Part shown: positions 45,180-58,260 of the stretch, piece by piece
How the letters are laid out: every line of letters begins with the position of its first letter
How positions within the stretch are numbered: position 1 is the first letter of the stretch
NCBI GenBank assembly: GCA_951799445.1
Contig: OX637293.1
Span: 27,218,001 to 27,282,000, forward strand
Direction: 5' to 3'
Origin: Pseudisothecium myosuroides
Lineage: Eukaryota; Streptophyta; Bryopsida; Hypnales; Lembophyllaceae
Length of the DNA: 64,000 bases
Made by a program: the position numbers and the translations under genes
The notes under the pieces: model-generated
The model's input: the letters and a program-made list of their open reading frames with translations, nothing else
What the model was told of the DNA's origin: nothing
Database searches by the model: none

Positions 45180-46790
45180 AGAACTTTGAACACATACAAT
45201 TAGTGCCCCATTTTTTAACATATACAACGAGAAAGGAAAACAAAACATCAGCCATGCCCTATAGACTGTGGTTCAAAGAACTAAAATCTCAAATGTCATG
45301 AAATTGGCATCCAAAACAAGGAACAAAAAAATGTACAAGTTGTAAATACTCCAAGGACTAATAATTCATGAGTGTTCTAAATTTAATGCCCCATTCTCTT
45401 ATTTGTACGACAAGAAAGAAAAAATAAACAATTGGCCATGCCTTGAAGTTTAGAGAACTAAAATCTCAAATGTCATGGAATTGGAATCCAAAAGAAGGCC
45501 CAAGAAAATGTACAAGTTGTAAATACTCCAAGAAATAATAATTCATGGGTGCACTAAATTTAGTGCACCGTTTCATAACATACACGACGAGAAAGAAAAA
45601 ATAAACAATTGGCCATGCCCTGTAGTTTAGAGAACTAAAATCTCAAATGTCATGGAATTGGAATCCAAAAGAAGGCAAAAAAAATGTACAAGTTGTAAAT
45701 ACTCCAAGAAATAATAATTCATGGGTGCACTTAATTTAGTGCACCGTTTCATAACATACACGACGAGAAAGAAAAAATAAACAATTGGCCATGCCCTGTA
45801 GTTTAGAAAACTAAAATCTCAAATGTCATGGAATTGGAATCCAAAAGAAGGCAAAAAAAAATGTACAAGTTGTAAATACTCCAAGAAATAATAATTCATG
45901 GGTGCACTAAATTTAGTGCACCGTTTCATAACATACACAACGAGAAAGAAAAAATAAACAATTGGCCATGCCCTGTAGTTTAGAGAACTAAAATCTCAAA
46001 TGTCATGGAATTGGAATCCAAAAGAAGGCCAAAAAAAATGTATAAGTTGTAAATACTCCAAGAAATAATAATTCATGGGTGCACTAAATTTAGTGCACCG
46101 TTTCATAACATACACGACGATAAAGAAAAAATAAACGATTGGCCATGCCCTGTAGTTTAGAGAACTAAAATCTCAAATGTCATGGAATTGGAATCCAAAA
46201 TAAGGCCAAAAAAATGTACAAGTTGTAAATACTCCAAGGAATAATAATTCATGGGTGCACTAAATAAAGTGCACCATTCTCTTATTTGTACGACAAGAAA
46301 GAAAAAAAAATTGATTTAGCCTTGCCCTGTAGTTTAGAGAACTAAAATCTCAAATGTCATGGAATTGGAATCCAAAAGAAGGCCAAAAAAAATGTACAAG
46401 TTGTAAATACTCCAAGGAATAATAATTCATGAGTGTTCTAAATTTAGTGCACCATTCTCTTATTTGTACAACGAGAAAGAAAAAAAAATGAATTAGCCAT
46501 GCCCTGTAGTTTATTGAACTAAAATCTCAAATATCATAGAATTGGTATCTAAATGAAGGCCCAAGAAAATGTACAAGTTGTAAATACTCCAAGGAATAAT
46601 AATTCATGGGTGCACTAAATTTAGTGCATCGTTTCATACGCTACGTGACGAGAAAGAAAAAAAATGAATTAGCCAGGCCCTGTAGTTTAGAGAACTAAAA
46701 TCTCAAATGTCATGGAATTTTTATCCAGAAGGAGGCCAAAAAAATTCTACAAGTTGTAAATGCTCCAAGAAATAAAAATTTACGGGTTCG
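45180..46790. repeat. Satellite array in the centre of element B, 177-bp monomer, about 9 copies
   Basis: GTACAAGTTGTAAATACTCC recurs at 45333, 45510, 45686, 45863, 46040, 46216, 46394 and 46571, then once more degenerate near 46747. Other blocks (CTCAAATGTCATGGAATTGG, CCATGCCCTGTAGTTTAG) recur in step. The landmark phrase also occurs in element A at about 22,092, showing DNA-level kinship of the two centres. Confidence 0.9.
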
Positions 46791-48321
46791 TTCAAGATGT
46801 ACGATTTCAAAAAGCATTTGCTAATTCTTGAAGAAGTATGATTAAATCTCAATGTTAATTTATACTGGATCTTTTTACAATTTATGTGTGTTTTTGAAAT
46901 CATTGGTCATGCATACTGGAACTACAGCAAATTAAAGAGGTACAACACATTGTGGCACCCATGTCCAAGTTTTTTTTTTGTGGAATAGTGTGTTTTAATA
47001 TAGATTATTACAAGTGCTGTACTTTAAAGGGACACTACATTCATGTTGTGTAATTTCTATCATATCCCGTGTCATGAAATTATGAATTAAGTTAAATTTT
47101 TTAATATTTTCTTCAGTTAGTCATGACATTCTCTTTTCAATTGAAAATATGTTGTGTTCCTACCACTAACCAAAAAATAGAATACATGTCATTACAACAT
47201 GATTTGAATGTTATTGAAGTATTTATAAAATGTTGACCACATATGTTTGGACATTTTACTACTTTCTATTAATATTGAGTCCATGATTTTTTTTAATGAT
47301 TGGATTGCTTTTAAGTTCACGAAATGAATGCTGTTTCTTTTATGAATCTTTTAAATTGGTTAATTTGTTGCATGAGCTAAATTCTATGAGCTGAATTGCA
47401 TGACGTAAACTCTAATCATTATCTTTTTATGGATTATTTTGCATAGCTTAAAATAAAAAATGAAAAACATGTCTAGGAGAAATGTTCAATTCTACCAACA
47501 AATTTTTTTGGAAGGCTGGTACGCTTTGCTTTATAAAGCATTTAAAAAAAATAGGGATGAAGTGAAAAGGCTTCACTTCCTCCCATGCTCCATTGAAAGA
47601 AATACAACTAAGAGTGTTTGAGGAAACGAAGGACAAAAAAAGTGAGGGTAATAGAGTAACAACCATATTGTTAACGGTTTGATTTCTAGTGTAAGTTTTC
47701 AATTTCCTTCCTAAATCCTCTATTTTATCATTCATTTTGTGCATTCAAATTCTATTGAATTCTATAATTATGTGCTCATAGGAAGATAATCTATGACATG
47801 TTAATTTCCTTCATTTTCTTGGGAGGCAAACTAAAAAAGCAGGTCACTCTCTGAATGTTGGAATTCCTAATCGTACTTTTATTATGCAGAATATTGTGAA
47901 GTAGCTTAACTCCTTAAATAAGGAGTACGTTGACTGTGGATTTTGAACAATGATTTTTTCATCTATCTATTTTGTTTTAAGATTCTTATACTATTTTGTT
48001 GCAATTTGTATAATTTAGATTATGCACATTATGGTTTGCAAATATTCTGTAATTCAATAGATATTGGGAGGTCTAGCCTCAAAAAGTAACGTGTTCAATT
48101 CAAAAATAGCATTTCAAAAACAACTTGAATCAAAAAAATAATAATAAAAAAGAAATAAATATAATTATAACTTAGCATTTTCAATTTATAGGAAAAAAAA
48201 CTTGTGTAAATCATAAAATAATAGTCAATCTACAATTGATTGTAGAATAATTTTTCAATTTCTGGTTTCAAATTCTATTGTAAAACATTAATTTGTGTAT
48301 TTCTTAATCTAAACATATGGA
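46791..48321. other. AT-rich centre of element B, no gene seen
   Basis: Only short chance frames are present. A minus-strand 98-codon frame (47448-47744) has no protein-like features. Confidence 0.45.
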
Positions 48322-48329
48322 TGTGATCT

Positions 48330-48912
48330 CTCGGGGGGGTCACTCCATATAGGGGTTTGTACATCACGTGCGGCAAAGTGATTCTTTGACCCTCTATTTA
48401 CTTTCTAATAAACAATGATTTCAATCTAAAATTTTGAGCTTTGTTTAATAATGGCTATAGGTTTTTGTTGCCAAAATTTCCATCTCAAATAACATGTGAA
48501 ATGATTTCTAAAAAAGGTTGAAAAATGAACTAAAATGGTACGTTTTTCAGTTCAAATATTTATAGAGGGTACATTTGGATGAATTTTGCATCAATATTCA
48601 AGAAAAATAAACTTTCATTAAAAATTAATTTTTTAGGAATTTTTGTTCATTTTTTAGACAATTTTATCTTATATAATATAGGGGGGTGAAAGTTATTTTC
48701 AGCTTTATAGTGTATCTTTTTACTTCAAAAATTTGTAATTAAATATCAATAGCAAGAAAAAATATCAATAATTCAAAACATGAACTTTCAAAGTAGAATA
48801 ATTTATTCATATTTTTTAAATTTCTTTTTAACTTGATTTTATAATATAATATAGGGGATCTAAAATTTCGTTGCACGTGGTTTGTGTAAATAAATTAAGT
48901 GACCCCCCCGAG
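48330..48912. mobile_element. hAT-type MITE, 583 bp, with perfect 8-bp target duplication
   Basis: Perfect 14-bp inverted ends CTCGGGGGGGTCAC / GTGACCCCCCCGAG are flanked by TGTGATCT at 48322-48329 and 48913-48920. The 8-bp duplication points to the hAT superfamily. The interior is AT-rich and non-coding. It is a clean, fairly recent insertion into the centre of element B. Confidence 0.85.
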
Positions 48913-48920
48913 TGTGATCT

Positions 48921-49470
48921 ATAAATTATATGTTACAACTGTTGTTCGAGAGTTACCATTAAACTACTGTTCCAGAGTTAGCATTAAACTATTGTTTAAA
49001 GTTGCATTTTTTAATAAATCTACACAATTTTGAATATCTGAATCCTCCCTAGTCCTTCTAGGATAAAATGCAATGAATATATTTTGCAAGGAAAAAAAAA
49101 ATATATATGTTATAGTATGTACGTGTTGAATTTTCTTTCTTCTACCAATAACGAAGTTCTTAAAATTGAATTTATCAATACTGTATAGTATAGTCCACTC
49201 TAAAAAGTAGTGAAATTAGGTTCCTTTAATAATAAAAGTACCTACATCAAAAAAAAAACTTTACAAGCCATTAAGCCACTAAATATTTATGAAAATATTC
49301 CATTTATACGTATGGAGGTTTAGGATTTTCAATTATAGTAATCCATAATCCAAAAATAGTACCTTCATGTACAACAATATATGTATCACCTAGCATATGT
49401 CTAGAAATTAGTGTGAGACAATTTAATTTCACTATTTTGTGTAGGCATTATGTACACACGCTTGTAGGGT
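48921..49470. other. AT-rich spacer, nothing recognised
   Basis: There are no repeats or coding frames of note. Confidence 0.4.
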
Positions 49471-49575
49471 ACAAGTCCACGGCTTTGGGTTTAGCGCACG
49501 GTTATAGGGTTCAGGCGCACAGCTTTAGGTTTAGGCGCACGGTTGTAGGATTCAGGCGTGCGGGTATAGGGTCGT
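49471..49575. repeat. Degenerate ~21-bp repeats, GGGTTTAGGCGCACGGTTGTA type
   Basis: About five units vary around GGGTTTAGGCGCACGG; they may derive from telomere-like TTTAGG sequence. They open the GC-richer leader region of the giant gene in element B. Confidence 0.55.
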
Positions 49576-49899
49576 CTCTCTGCTTTTCCCTCGGCGCTGT
49601 CGGTTTGGGTTCGTGTTTTCTGTCTGTGCGATTGTTTTCTGTAAGTGTGCGTTTGTGTTTTGTATGTGTGCGTTTGTGTGAAGGTTTGCATGCTTTTCTG
49701 TCGCTTAGGGTTGAGGCGTACTACGGAACTTGAAGCGGTTACTGTTTTTGCTTGTGCGCGCGCTTTTTTTCTTGTGTTTTGTGTCTGCGTGTTATCCTAG
49801 GGTTCGGTGTTTACGGAGTTTTCTTTTGAGAAGGTGGTGATTGTTCGTATCATCTCCTCAATAGCATTGAAGTGAAGAAGGGCATTGTTAGGGTTGCTA

Positions 49900-50160
49900 G
49901 CATTGTTTGGGGCTTCGAGGCGGGTTTTAGTTTTTTTCCAAATTTTTTTTTAGGGTTTACGGGTTTGCTTCTGGAGGAGCTATGGAAGAGCTGTGGAGGA
50001 GCTGTAGACGAGCTGTAGACGAGCTGGTGAAGGAGCTGTGGAGGACTTGCGGATCTCTTCGGAGCTTCGGACGAGTTGGGGATTCCTTCAGGGCTGGGGA
50101 CAAGCATCTCCACAGGTTTCTTCATTTTCACGGTGAGTCTTTTAACTTTTGTATTGCGCA
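49900..50160 (+). other. Leader region of the B giant gene, possible first exon
   Basis: A segment with repeated GAGCTGTGGA/GAGCTGTAGA phrases ends at a possible donor (CCACAG-GTTTCT, near 50,115). It could correspond to the candidate first exon of element A at 21,267-21,455, but I see no protein similarity. The frame MEELWRSCRRAVDELVKELW may be coding or a repeat effect. Confidence 0.25.
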
Positions 50161-50867
50161 ATTTTTTTGTTTTCTCCATCATTGATTTTGTAGAAAGCTC
50201 TGTATTCTTTTGTTTGTGCATGCTTGTTCACGTATAGCTTGAAGGTGGTCCAATGTGTGTAACCTGCATGTCACCGTCAATGAAGTTTGGAACCAGTCAG
50301 AACTTGAAATGCTAAGTCCTACGAAGCTCTTCACAAGAAGATTTAGAAACTTGCAGGAACAAGCTTGCAGTAATTAGGGTGCAGGGTTTAGAAACTTCAC
50401 TGTCTAGCATTGATGAAGTAGGGTTCAGTTACTATTGTTGCTTGAATGTAATTCATACCCTGAAGTTTACTTCAAATAGTTTGACTACTTGTAGTTTGGA
50501 GCTCAGTTGTGTTGGTTGTTATACTTGTTGCTTGTGCTGTTGGGATTTAGGGTAAGATGTTTGGCTCATGGCGTTGTTGTTTGAAATTTGGTTGATCTTT
50601 GGACTAGGGTGTTCAATGTGTTTGGAGATGCATGTGAAGATTGAACATTAGTTCGCTTCACGTCTGAGGTTTTGGTATGGGCGGGGTTTAAGATCAGAGC
50701 AATGTCAAAGGAAGGAGAGGTCGGTTGGGAATCGGTGAATGCTGTTGAATCTGATGAATGCTATTGACTCTCTGAATGCTGGTGAATCTGTGAATGTAAT
50801 GTTTCATGGTAGATGCTGCTTCAAGTATTTCTGTTGTTTGACATCCCTTTCTTCTGCATTGTGCAGG

Positions 50868-51100
50868 TGCACGTTGAGCTCAGAGCTTCCAGTCTTTTGC
50901 AAAATAAGTACCGAAGACCAGGGTCGCGTTCTTCTCCCGGCCCGAATTTAGCAGAATAGGTCGATGAAACCTAAGAGCAACGACACTTCAGGTCGATGCC
51001 GCTGTAGCGAGTAGGTTTAGGTCGATGTCAGTTTAGATCGATGTCAGTTTAGGTCGATGTCAGTTTAGGTTGATGTCAGTTTAGGTCGATTATAGAATCA
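50868..51100 (+). repeat. Candidate exon followed by a tandem array of palindrome half sites
   Basis: After an acceptor (TTGTGCAG, ending 50867) about 90 bp could be exonic. From about 50,986 to 51,090 the unit TTTAGGTCGATGTCAG repeats about five times (variants TTTAGATCGAT and TTTAGGTTGAT). It consists of one arm of the B palindrome repeated in tandem and not as inverted pairs. Confidence 0.5.
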
Positions 51101-54100
51101 CACCGAGCATTTTTCAGGACTTGTGCAATTCAGGTCGACTCTTGTTTTCAGCACGAAGAAGAGTGCCTCATTTCAAGTCGAGCCGATCTGAAATAACATC
51201 GTTCAAATTAATAAAAACTGGTACCCTGCAGAAGTTTAGGTGAATACGCAGTAGTTTAGGTCGGTACACCCTAGTTTTCAACTAATATCAAAGACAACAA
51301 AAAAATAAATCCCCGACACTCATAAAACTACAAAATTATTTGTGGTGAAGTGATTCAGGTCGAGCCGACCTAAACTAGTATAACCTCCACCAAGTAAGAA
51401 GCTCATCCAGTCAACCCATACATACGCTACCCCCATGCAGGTGATTAAGGTCGAATCGACCTAAACAACCAAAGTTGGCAACCGAATCAAAAAAGGAAAC
51501 CGCTAAAATTCATTTAGTAAACCTGATTTAGGTCAACTCGACCTGAACGGCAGCAAGGTGTAAATCATAACCATGAAAGTGTCACCACATAATAAACAAT
51601 CTAGACAACCAGAACCAGCAGACTGTAATTAGGTCGACCCGACCTGAATTGGAAAGGTTCTCCAACTGAGTCTAGGAAGATGACTAACAGACAATATCCA
51701 TAACGGTAAGCAATCGGGGCATGGTAAGACAAAATACGTAACAAAAAACAAGAAACCTCTAATACCATATTAGGTCGAACTGACCTAAATCAGGAAACAT
51801 AGTAAAGGGGTCTCAAATAATATAGCAAAAGAGCATAGTAACCTTGCAAGTAAACAAATGACTACAATGAAAGACGTCAGCAACACTTCAGGTCGAATCG
51901 ACCTAACTTGCTAATGTCATTGTCTGTAAACAGGATGGAAGCTCAGGTTCCAAAACTCGAGGCCTTCTACAAGCGTGTAGAGAGATCAGAGAGTGAAGAA
52001 GATGGGGACGACTGTGACACTGACGGAGAGTACTGGACGTTCCAAAACCCCGAGAAGATGGAAAACTGGAGTTTAAGAATGATACCATTTTGGAACCTCA
52101 TTTGCTTCTCAGCAAAATTTACGGACGGTACCGTCTACTACTTGGTCTCGTTCGATGAGAAAATAAAAGACATTGTGCACGATAGTGGTTCCATGATAAA
52201 AATCCATTGTGTCACCGCTCAAATTGGAGTTGAGGATAAAGATCAATACCACTTTACATTCGTCCTTGATTCCTTGAAAGTGCACTTCAACATCTCCCCG
52301 TTCTTGGAGTCCCTCGAACCAACGGATTACAGATTGAAATCCCAAACCTGGAGAAGAAGGTTGACGAAAACTTCTTCAAGAATTCCTCCGGGACACCCAT
52401 CACCGAAAGGAATCTGTCCAAGCGCCTGAGAACGATCTTCGTCGAGTTTGCAGTCTTGGGGGCGAAGTTGGATATCAAAAGAAAAGGGATGGCTGCCCGA
52501 TCCGTATCCCTAGACAGTCCTAGTCTTGGAGAAGGGCAGGGGTCATAAGGTACTCCGGGGACTCAGAACAGTTAAGGGAACAAAAAAGCCAAAAAAGCAC
52601 AGACTCCTCCCACAGGAGCAAAGAAGAGTAGCTTGGCGGCGTTCCCGGCGAAGCAAGTTCCAAGTAAGGCACCGGACGCCTCCGCAGTTGGTGAGCCAAG
52701 TTTCGCGTCAGCTGTCACCCAGGTGCCGGAGGCTCACGACCCAAACAAAGAGCATGACTACAAGCTCTCCGCTGAAGCGTACAAGAATTATTGGGCAACC
52801 TGCGATGATGCGTATGTCTTCAAAATAGACAAAAAGAAGACAATCTCAATTGACCAATTAATTAAGCAACCGGCACAACTGAACATGCGCAGCCACGAGA
52901 CGCGGCTGGTCAAAGACTTGATGCACTACTATTGGCACATGCCGGACAAGTCCATCAAGCAAACACTATGTGTCATGCCAGTCGGTCTGGAGGAGAAGCC
53001 CAGGAAAGAAGACTGGGACTCAATAAAAATGAGTAACTTCTACCTAATCAATCGGCAGCACAGCGTGTCGGCTAGCCACATGATGGTGGAGAAAGGCTTA
53101 GACAAAGAGATTCTGAAGCACTTCCGGCAATGGGACTGTTATGTCGTCTGGACGAAAGATGACGAGAAGCTGAGGACGATCTCTTCTTATTACAACAGAG
53201 TAAATCACTTTCAGGCAATGAAGCCGTCGTGGTCTACTAATATATTGGGTGCCAGGACAGTCTGGGAGAATATGGGGAGCCCAAAAAATCCAAAAGATCT
53301 CCCCCCGGTCGGGACGACATCAAACGTACAGAAAAACGCGGAGAACAAAAGAAACAAGAAGAGATACAAGGTGAGCAGTTAAGGTCGAGTTGACCTAAAT
53401 ATTCATGTGTCCTGTCAATCTGGTTCGTTAAGGTCCATGCGATAATCAGGTCGGATCGACCTGAATCCTAGCTGATGCACTCGTCGAATTTCTCGTGAAC
53501 GATTTGCAGGAATTTGTGACGGCAATGAACAACCATTTCGCCATGTTGGACGTTGTCAAGGCTGTGAGCTCCCAATTTGTCACTTGGGACTCGTAGAATT
53601 ATTTCTTTTGAAATTTGCAATTTAAAGTTGATAAAAATATAGAAAAATCCATAAAAAGAGTATAGAACCGAAATAGGGTTGTGTCATACCCATTATAGTA
53701 TTTGGTCTAGATTTGTGTTTCTTACTTAGAATCCCCCAAACCTTGCCTAAAAATAGTATAGAAATAACGGAAAGGTTAGAGTTGGAGGATTCGAGTCACA
53801 CAGCCCCAAAAGGGCTAAATCCCACCATGAATGTGGCGATTCATGGCTAGGTCGGTCCGAGGGATCCACAGCGAGGCCACTAGGTCGGGTCCTAGAGTTA
53901 GATTTAGAATTCCCCATTAGATCGACGAATTCCCAAAATCCCGATTGTTAGCATGCAGGAGCCACTCACGCAAGACCGGGCCCGTGGAGGAATCTACAGC
54001 CCAAGGATGGTGTTCTAGGGTGAATCCCATGCCAGGAATCCAACGGCGAAATCGGTTCGCCAAGATTCCTCCACCTGCAGAAGATTCCCGCACCGTCGCT

Positions 54101-55309
54101 AATTCAAGGAGATGGCCAGTTTTGAATCTCCATTGACCAATCGTGCCAGGTACGGAAACACACCCGCACGTCTTTCATGCGACTCCCTGAGAGGTCACGT
54201 GAAAAATCCCGGCATCTTCCGACTTGCAGAAGAACCTTTTTCCGGGTGGTCAACCCTCCTAACCTCCAACGGGAATTTCATGGAAATTACCCAGGTTACA
54301 ATAAAATCTCACTAAAAATTAGACTAGCTTGTTTTATGTTAATAATGCACTCCGTGAAGTTTCACGACATTCCGATAGCGGCAAGTACCCAAACCGGCGA
54401 GATTCCTCGGGAATTAACCACGTGGCGGGGTCTCCACCACGTTGACCGGCATTCCGGGACCATACGATGGCGAAACGAAGTCAACCAAAAGTCCTTCCCG
54501 ACTCTCTCGCACCTACCGGAGACCCTAGGCTATTCACATTTCTCAAAATAGGAGACCCCCAAGATCTAGGATTTTACCACGATTTGGTTTTTAAACTAAA
54601 TTAGCCTACGATGGGTTTTTGGCCTCGGTACGGGGGACAGGGGGATCTAGGACTAAACACGGCGTTCTGGATCCAACGGCGCAATCCGTTTGGCGATTGG
54701 AGCTAAACTCTAAAAGTTAGGATGTTGGTCCAGCATAGATGGTAGAAGTAGAAATTTAGGATGTAGGATGAAAATCTTTGAGGATGAGGATGAAAATCCC
54801 CGTTGATAAGGTTACCTTAGAACTCTAGAGGGAGGGGTGAGCCCTTGGAAACCTATATAAGGGCCCCATTTCTCTCTCTAGAAGACCCCCAATTCTTGTT
54901 TTGGGTTCGTGGGTCCAAGTTATTTTGGATATTTTGGCGTTTCAAGCCAAAAACCTCTACGGTGTTTTCGGAGCACTTTTGGCTCCATTGTTGCTTATTT
55001 TCAAGCTTTGAAGGTCCTTGGGGGTCCTTCTACCTTGCTTTGTGTACTCTTTGTGCAGTATTTTTGTACTTTGTTGTAGTTGGAGAGCCTCTCTCTCCCC
55101 CTTGTACGTGACGTGATCTAACTTGTGAAGTTAAGAGTCTTTTGTTTTGTATCTTGCACTAATCCTAAAGTCACCCCCCACCGTACCTTGGTGATGCCGC
55201 TTTGGGGGGCCTTTAGCGTGTGAGCGTTGTGTTGCCACGTGATCTAACTTGCCAGTTTTCATTTCCTTTGTAGTTTTTTCTTACACCCTCTTCTAAATAT
55301 TCCCTTTGT

Positions 55310-55760
55310 TGAGTGGACCCCCCTCCGGGACGGCGAAGCTTTGGACCTCCTTGTACATGTGTTGCTAAATTTCTTCCAAACCCTCTTCTAATCTTCTCCT
55401 TGTTGAGTGGACCCCCCCCGGGACGGCGAAGCTTTGACCCTGTGTGTGTGTTTTCTTTTAGAGTTTAGTTTTCCCTCTTCTAAAGTCTCTCCCCTTGTGT
55501 GGACCCCCCTCCGGGACGGCGAAGCTTTGACCCTGTGTGTGTGTTTTCTTTTAAAGTTAGTTTTCCCTCTTCTAAAGTCTCTCCTCTTGTGTGGACCCCC
55601 CTGGGAAACGGCGAAGCTTTGAACTAGTGACAAAGTAGAGTCCTAAAGCGTGTGTTAAAAGTGTAGACGGCGGAGCTTTGAACCCCCGGGGTGTCAAGAA
55701 GTCCTAAAGTTGGTGTTAAACCCAATTTGACGGCGAAGCTTTGCATCTACCCCGTGTTTA
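55310..55760. repeat. Tandem repeats containing GACGGCGAAGCTTTG
   Basis: Units such as GTGGACCCCCCTCCGGGACG followed by GCGAAGCTTTGACCCTGTGT repeat about four times with a ~95-bp step. Two or three looser copies follow (GACGGCGGAGCTTTGAAC, GACGGCGAAGCTTTGCAT). Confidence 0.8.
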
Positions 55761-55924
55761 GTTCCAAAGTCTAGTTTCCAAGACCTTTGTGGAAACCTCC
55801 AGAGTTTAGCTTCCAAGATATGTAGGGTTCTTTGCATTTGTCTAGAGTAGTGTCTTCAAAAGTTTTAGGTAGTTAGTTGTTTCCAAGGTCTAGTAAGTTT
55901 AGTACCTCCGACGGTTATTTCCCC

Positions 55925-56175
55925 CATTAGCCTTAGCAAAAACTCAGTCTTAAAATAGCCTTAGCAAAAATCCAGTCTTTTTAGCCTTAGCAAAAATCCA
56001 GTCTTAGATAGCCTTAGCAAAAAATTCCAGTCTTTTTAGCCTAGCCGAAAATCCAGTTTTTAGCCTAGCCGGAAAACCAACATACAGCAGCGACATCAGG
56101 ACCAGCATACAGCAGCACATCAGGACCAGCTACAGCAGCAACATCAGGCCAGCATACAGCAGCACCATCGGGAGC
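55925..56175. repeat. Short repeats AGCCTTAGCAAAAATCCAGT, then CAGCAGCACATCAGGACCAG
   Basis: About six copies of the first unit (~25-bp step) are followed by about four of the second (~28-bp step). Both lie inside the insertion. Confidence 0.75.
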
Positions 56176-57040
56176 CAAAAAAAAAAACATATTAAAAAAT
56201 TAATTAATTATTTTTAATTAATTGACCAGCCCAGCCAGCCAGCCGGAAGCCAGCCAGCCGGGAGGTGGTGGGCAGGCTCGGGGTCCAGCACCCAGCCAAA
56301 TCGGTCGCTCTTCTTTTTGAACTCAAAATTTTTTGGTCTTTTGGGGTTCTGATTTTTTGGGGTCTCTCAAACTAACTCAAAAATCAGACCTAAAACACCA
56401 CAAAAATGTGGGACTAACCTATTACTAGCTAGGGAAGGAGTAGGATTAGGGTCTAAACCAAAAAGGGAGAAGGGAGAAAAGAGCGGAGCACCACCGTACC
56501 TGCACACAAATTTGTTTCACCACTCACACCTACACACAATGGAAGGAAATTAGGGGGAAGGATGTGTTATAGGAGTGGAGAGGAGAGAGACGATAAATAG
56601 TGCCTAGCTAGGAGATTAGGTAGGAAATCTAGAAGAACTCCTTGCAACCGTTGGGAGGAGGATTAGGATGACACAAAGCAAAGTTGCGTAAGAGGGTAGG
56701 AGGCTCATTTAAAACTTCACGAAGTTTGAGACTAGAGCGTAAGACCACCATCACCACGGTTGGTGGAATAGTTCAAGAGTAGAAGGAAGAGGAGGAGAGA
56801 AAGAAAAGAAGAAGGAAATGGGGGGAAAGGGTTAGACCATCATACTTGTAACGTTTTCTTTTCTACAACTTAAGCCGTGGGCCTTGAAAAAAATAAAATA
56901 AATAAAGACCATAGCACAAAAATAAAAGAAGACAACCGCGAGTGGCCACCATGGAGCACGAGGACGCGCATGTGGACGGGGATGACGTCATTTCCGACAC
57001 TAGCAGTAACGAGGTGGGTCACTAAACTAATCCTAGTCGT
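56176..57040. other. Middle of the insertion with short ORF start
   Basis: ATG at 56,951 in CCACCATGG context reads MEHEDAHVDGDDVISDTSSN and then meets GAG-GTGGGT, a possible donor. No following exon could be assigned. Confidence 0.3.
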
Positions 57041-58260
57041 TTTTCCCTAATTAGCACTTATTTTCCTAATCAGCCCTTAGAGCGTGATTAGCATCCGAGA
57101 TTAGCGCGAATTAGAAGTTTAGATTCAAAAGTTGATAGATTAGGAATAGAGGTTTCCGAAAACATCTTATAATTAAGATTTGACCGTAAACTGACCGCGT
57201 TAGGCTAAGTTAAGCGGTAGGGGGTAGAACGGAGGAATTTTAATTAAAAGGGAACCACAAGAAACAATGGACGGAAATTAGGATTAGATTAGAGGGAGGA
57301 TTTAGGATTAAAATTAAAGATCAAATAGCAAGTTAAAAACCTAGGATTAAATTAAGATTTTAATTAGGGAAGTTAAAATTCAAAAGCCAAAAGTGAGAGT
57401 TGACTTTGGGAAGTAAAAAGTAGAGTAGGAAGTAGAAGTCACAAGTAGAATCCACTTAGGAAGTAGATTGTTGAGTTAAAAATAGAGCTAAAATTAGAAG
57501 TCAAAACCCTAGAATTAAAAGTTGGAATTAAATTTAGGAGGATAACATTTAGAGCTAATCTTGGATTAAAACGATAGGATTAAATTTGGAAGTAGAAGTC
57601 AAAAGTCAAAAGTCAAAAGTTTAGATTAAACTTAAAGGTTAAATTTTAGAGTCAATTAGGGGAGTAAAAAGTGAGAGTGAAAAGCTAAAAGTAGAAGTTA
57701 AAAGTTAGAAGTAGAAGTAAAATTTTAGAGTTAGTAGAAAAATCTAGAGTCAAAGTGAAAACGTAGAGTCAAACCTAGAGGTTAAAATTGGGGATTAATT
57801 TTAGAAGTAAAAAATTAGAGTTAAAAGTCAAAAACCTAGAGTTAAATTAGGAGTAAAAAATCTACAGTAAAAAGGAAAAAATTTAGAGCTAACTTTAGAG
57901 GGTAAATCCTAGAGTAGTTTAGAAATAAGAACATAGAATTAGAGGTGAAACTTAGAATTACCTTAGAAGGTTAAAACTTGGAAGTTAGGAGTTGAAGTGG
58001 ATTTAGAAGTAAAAACCTAGAGTTAAAAGTCAAATCCGTAGAGTTAAATTTAGAAGGGTAAACTTAGAATAGAATAGAGGAGTAAAAACTTAGAGTTAAA
58101 AGTTAAGCCTAGAGTTAAATTCCGAGGATAAATTTCAGAGTTAAATTAGGAGTAAAAACCTAGAGTTTCATTTAGAGGTTGAAGATTAGAGTAAGAGTTA
58201 AACTTTAGAGTTAGTCTTTAGAGTAGAACTTCTCGGTGGAGTCTTAAAATCCCACGATAG
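57041..58260. repeat. Purine-rich degenerate repeats (AGAGTTAAAAGTCAAAAGT type)
   Basis: More than 1.2 kb consists of variants of TTAGAGTTAAAAGT, GGAAGTAGAAGT and CCTAGAGTTAAA in plus orientation. It is strongly strand-asymmetric (A and G rich) and non-coding. Confidence 0.7.
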
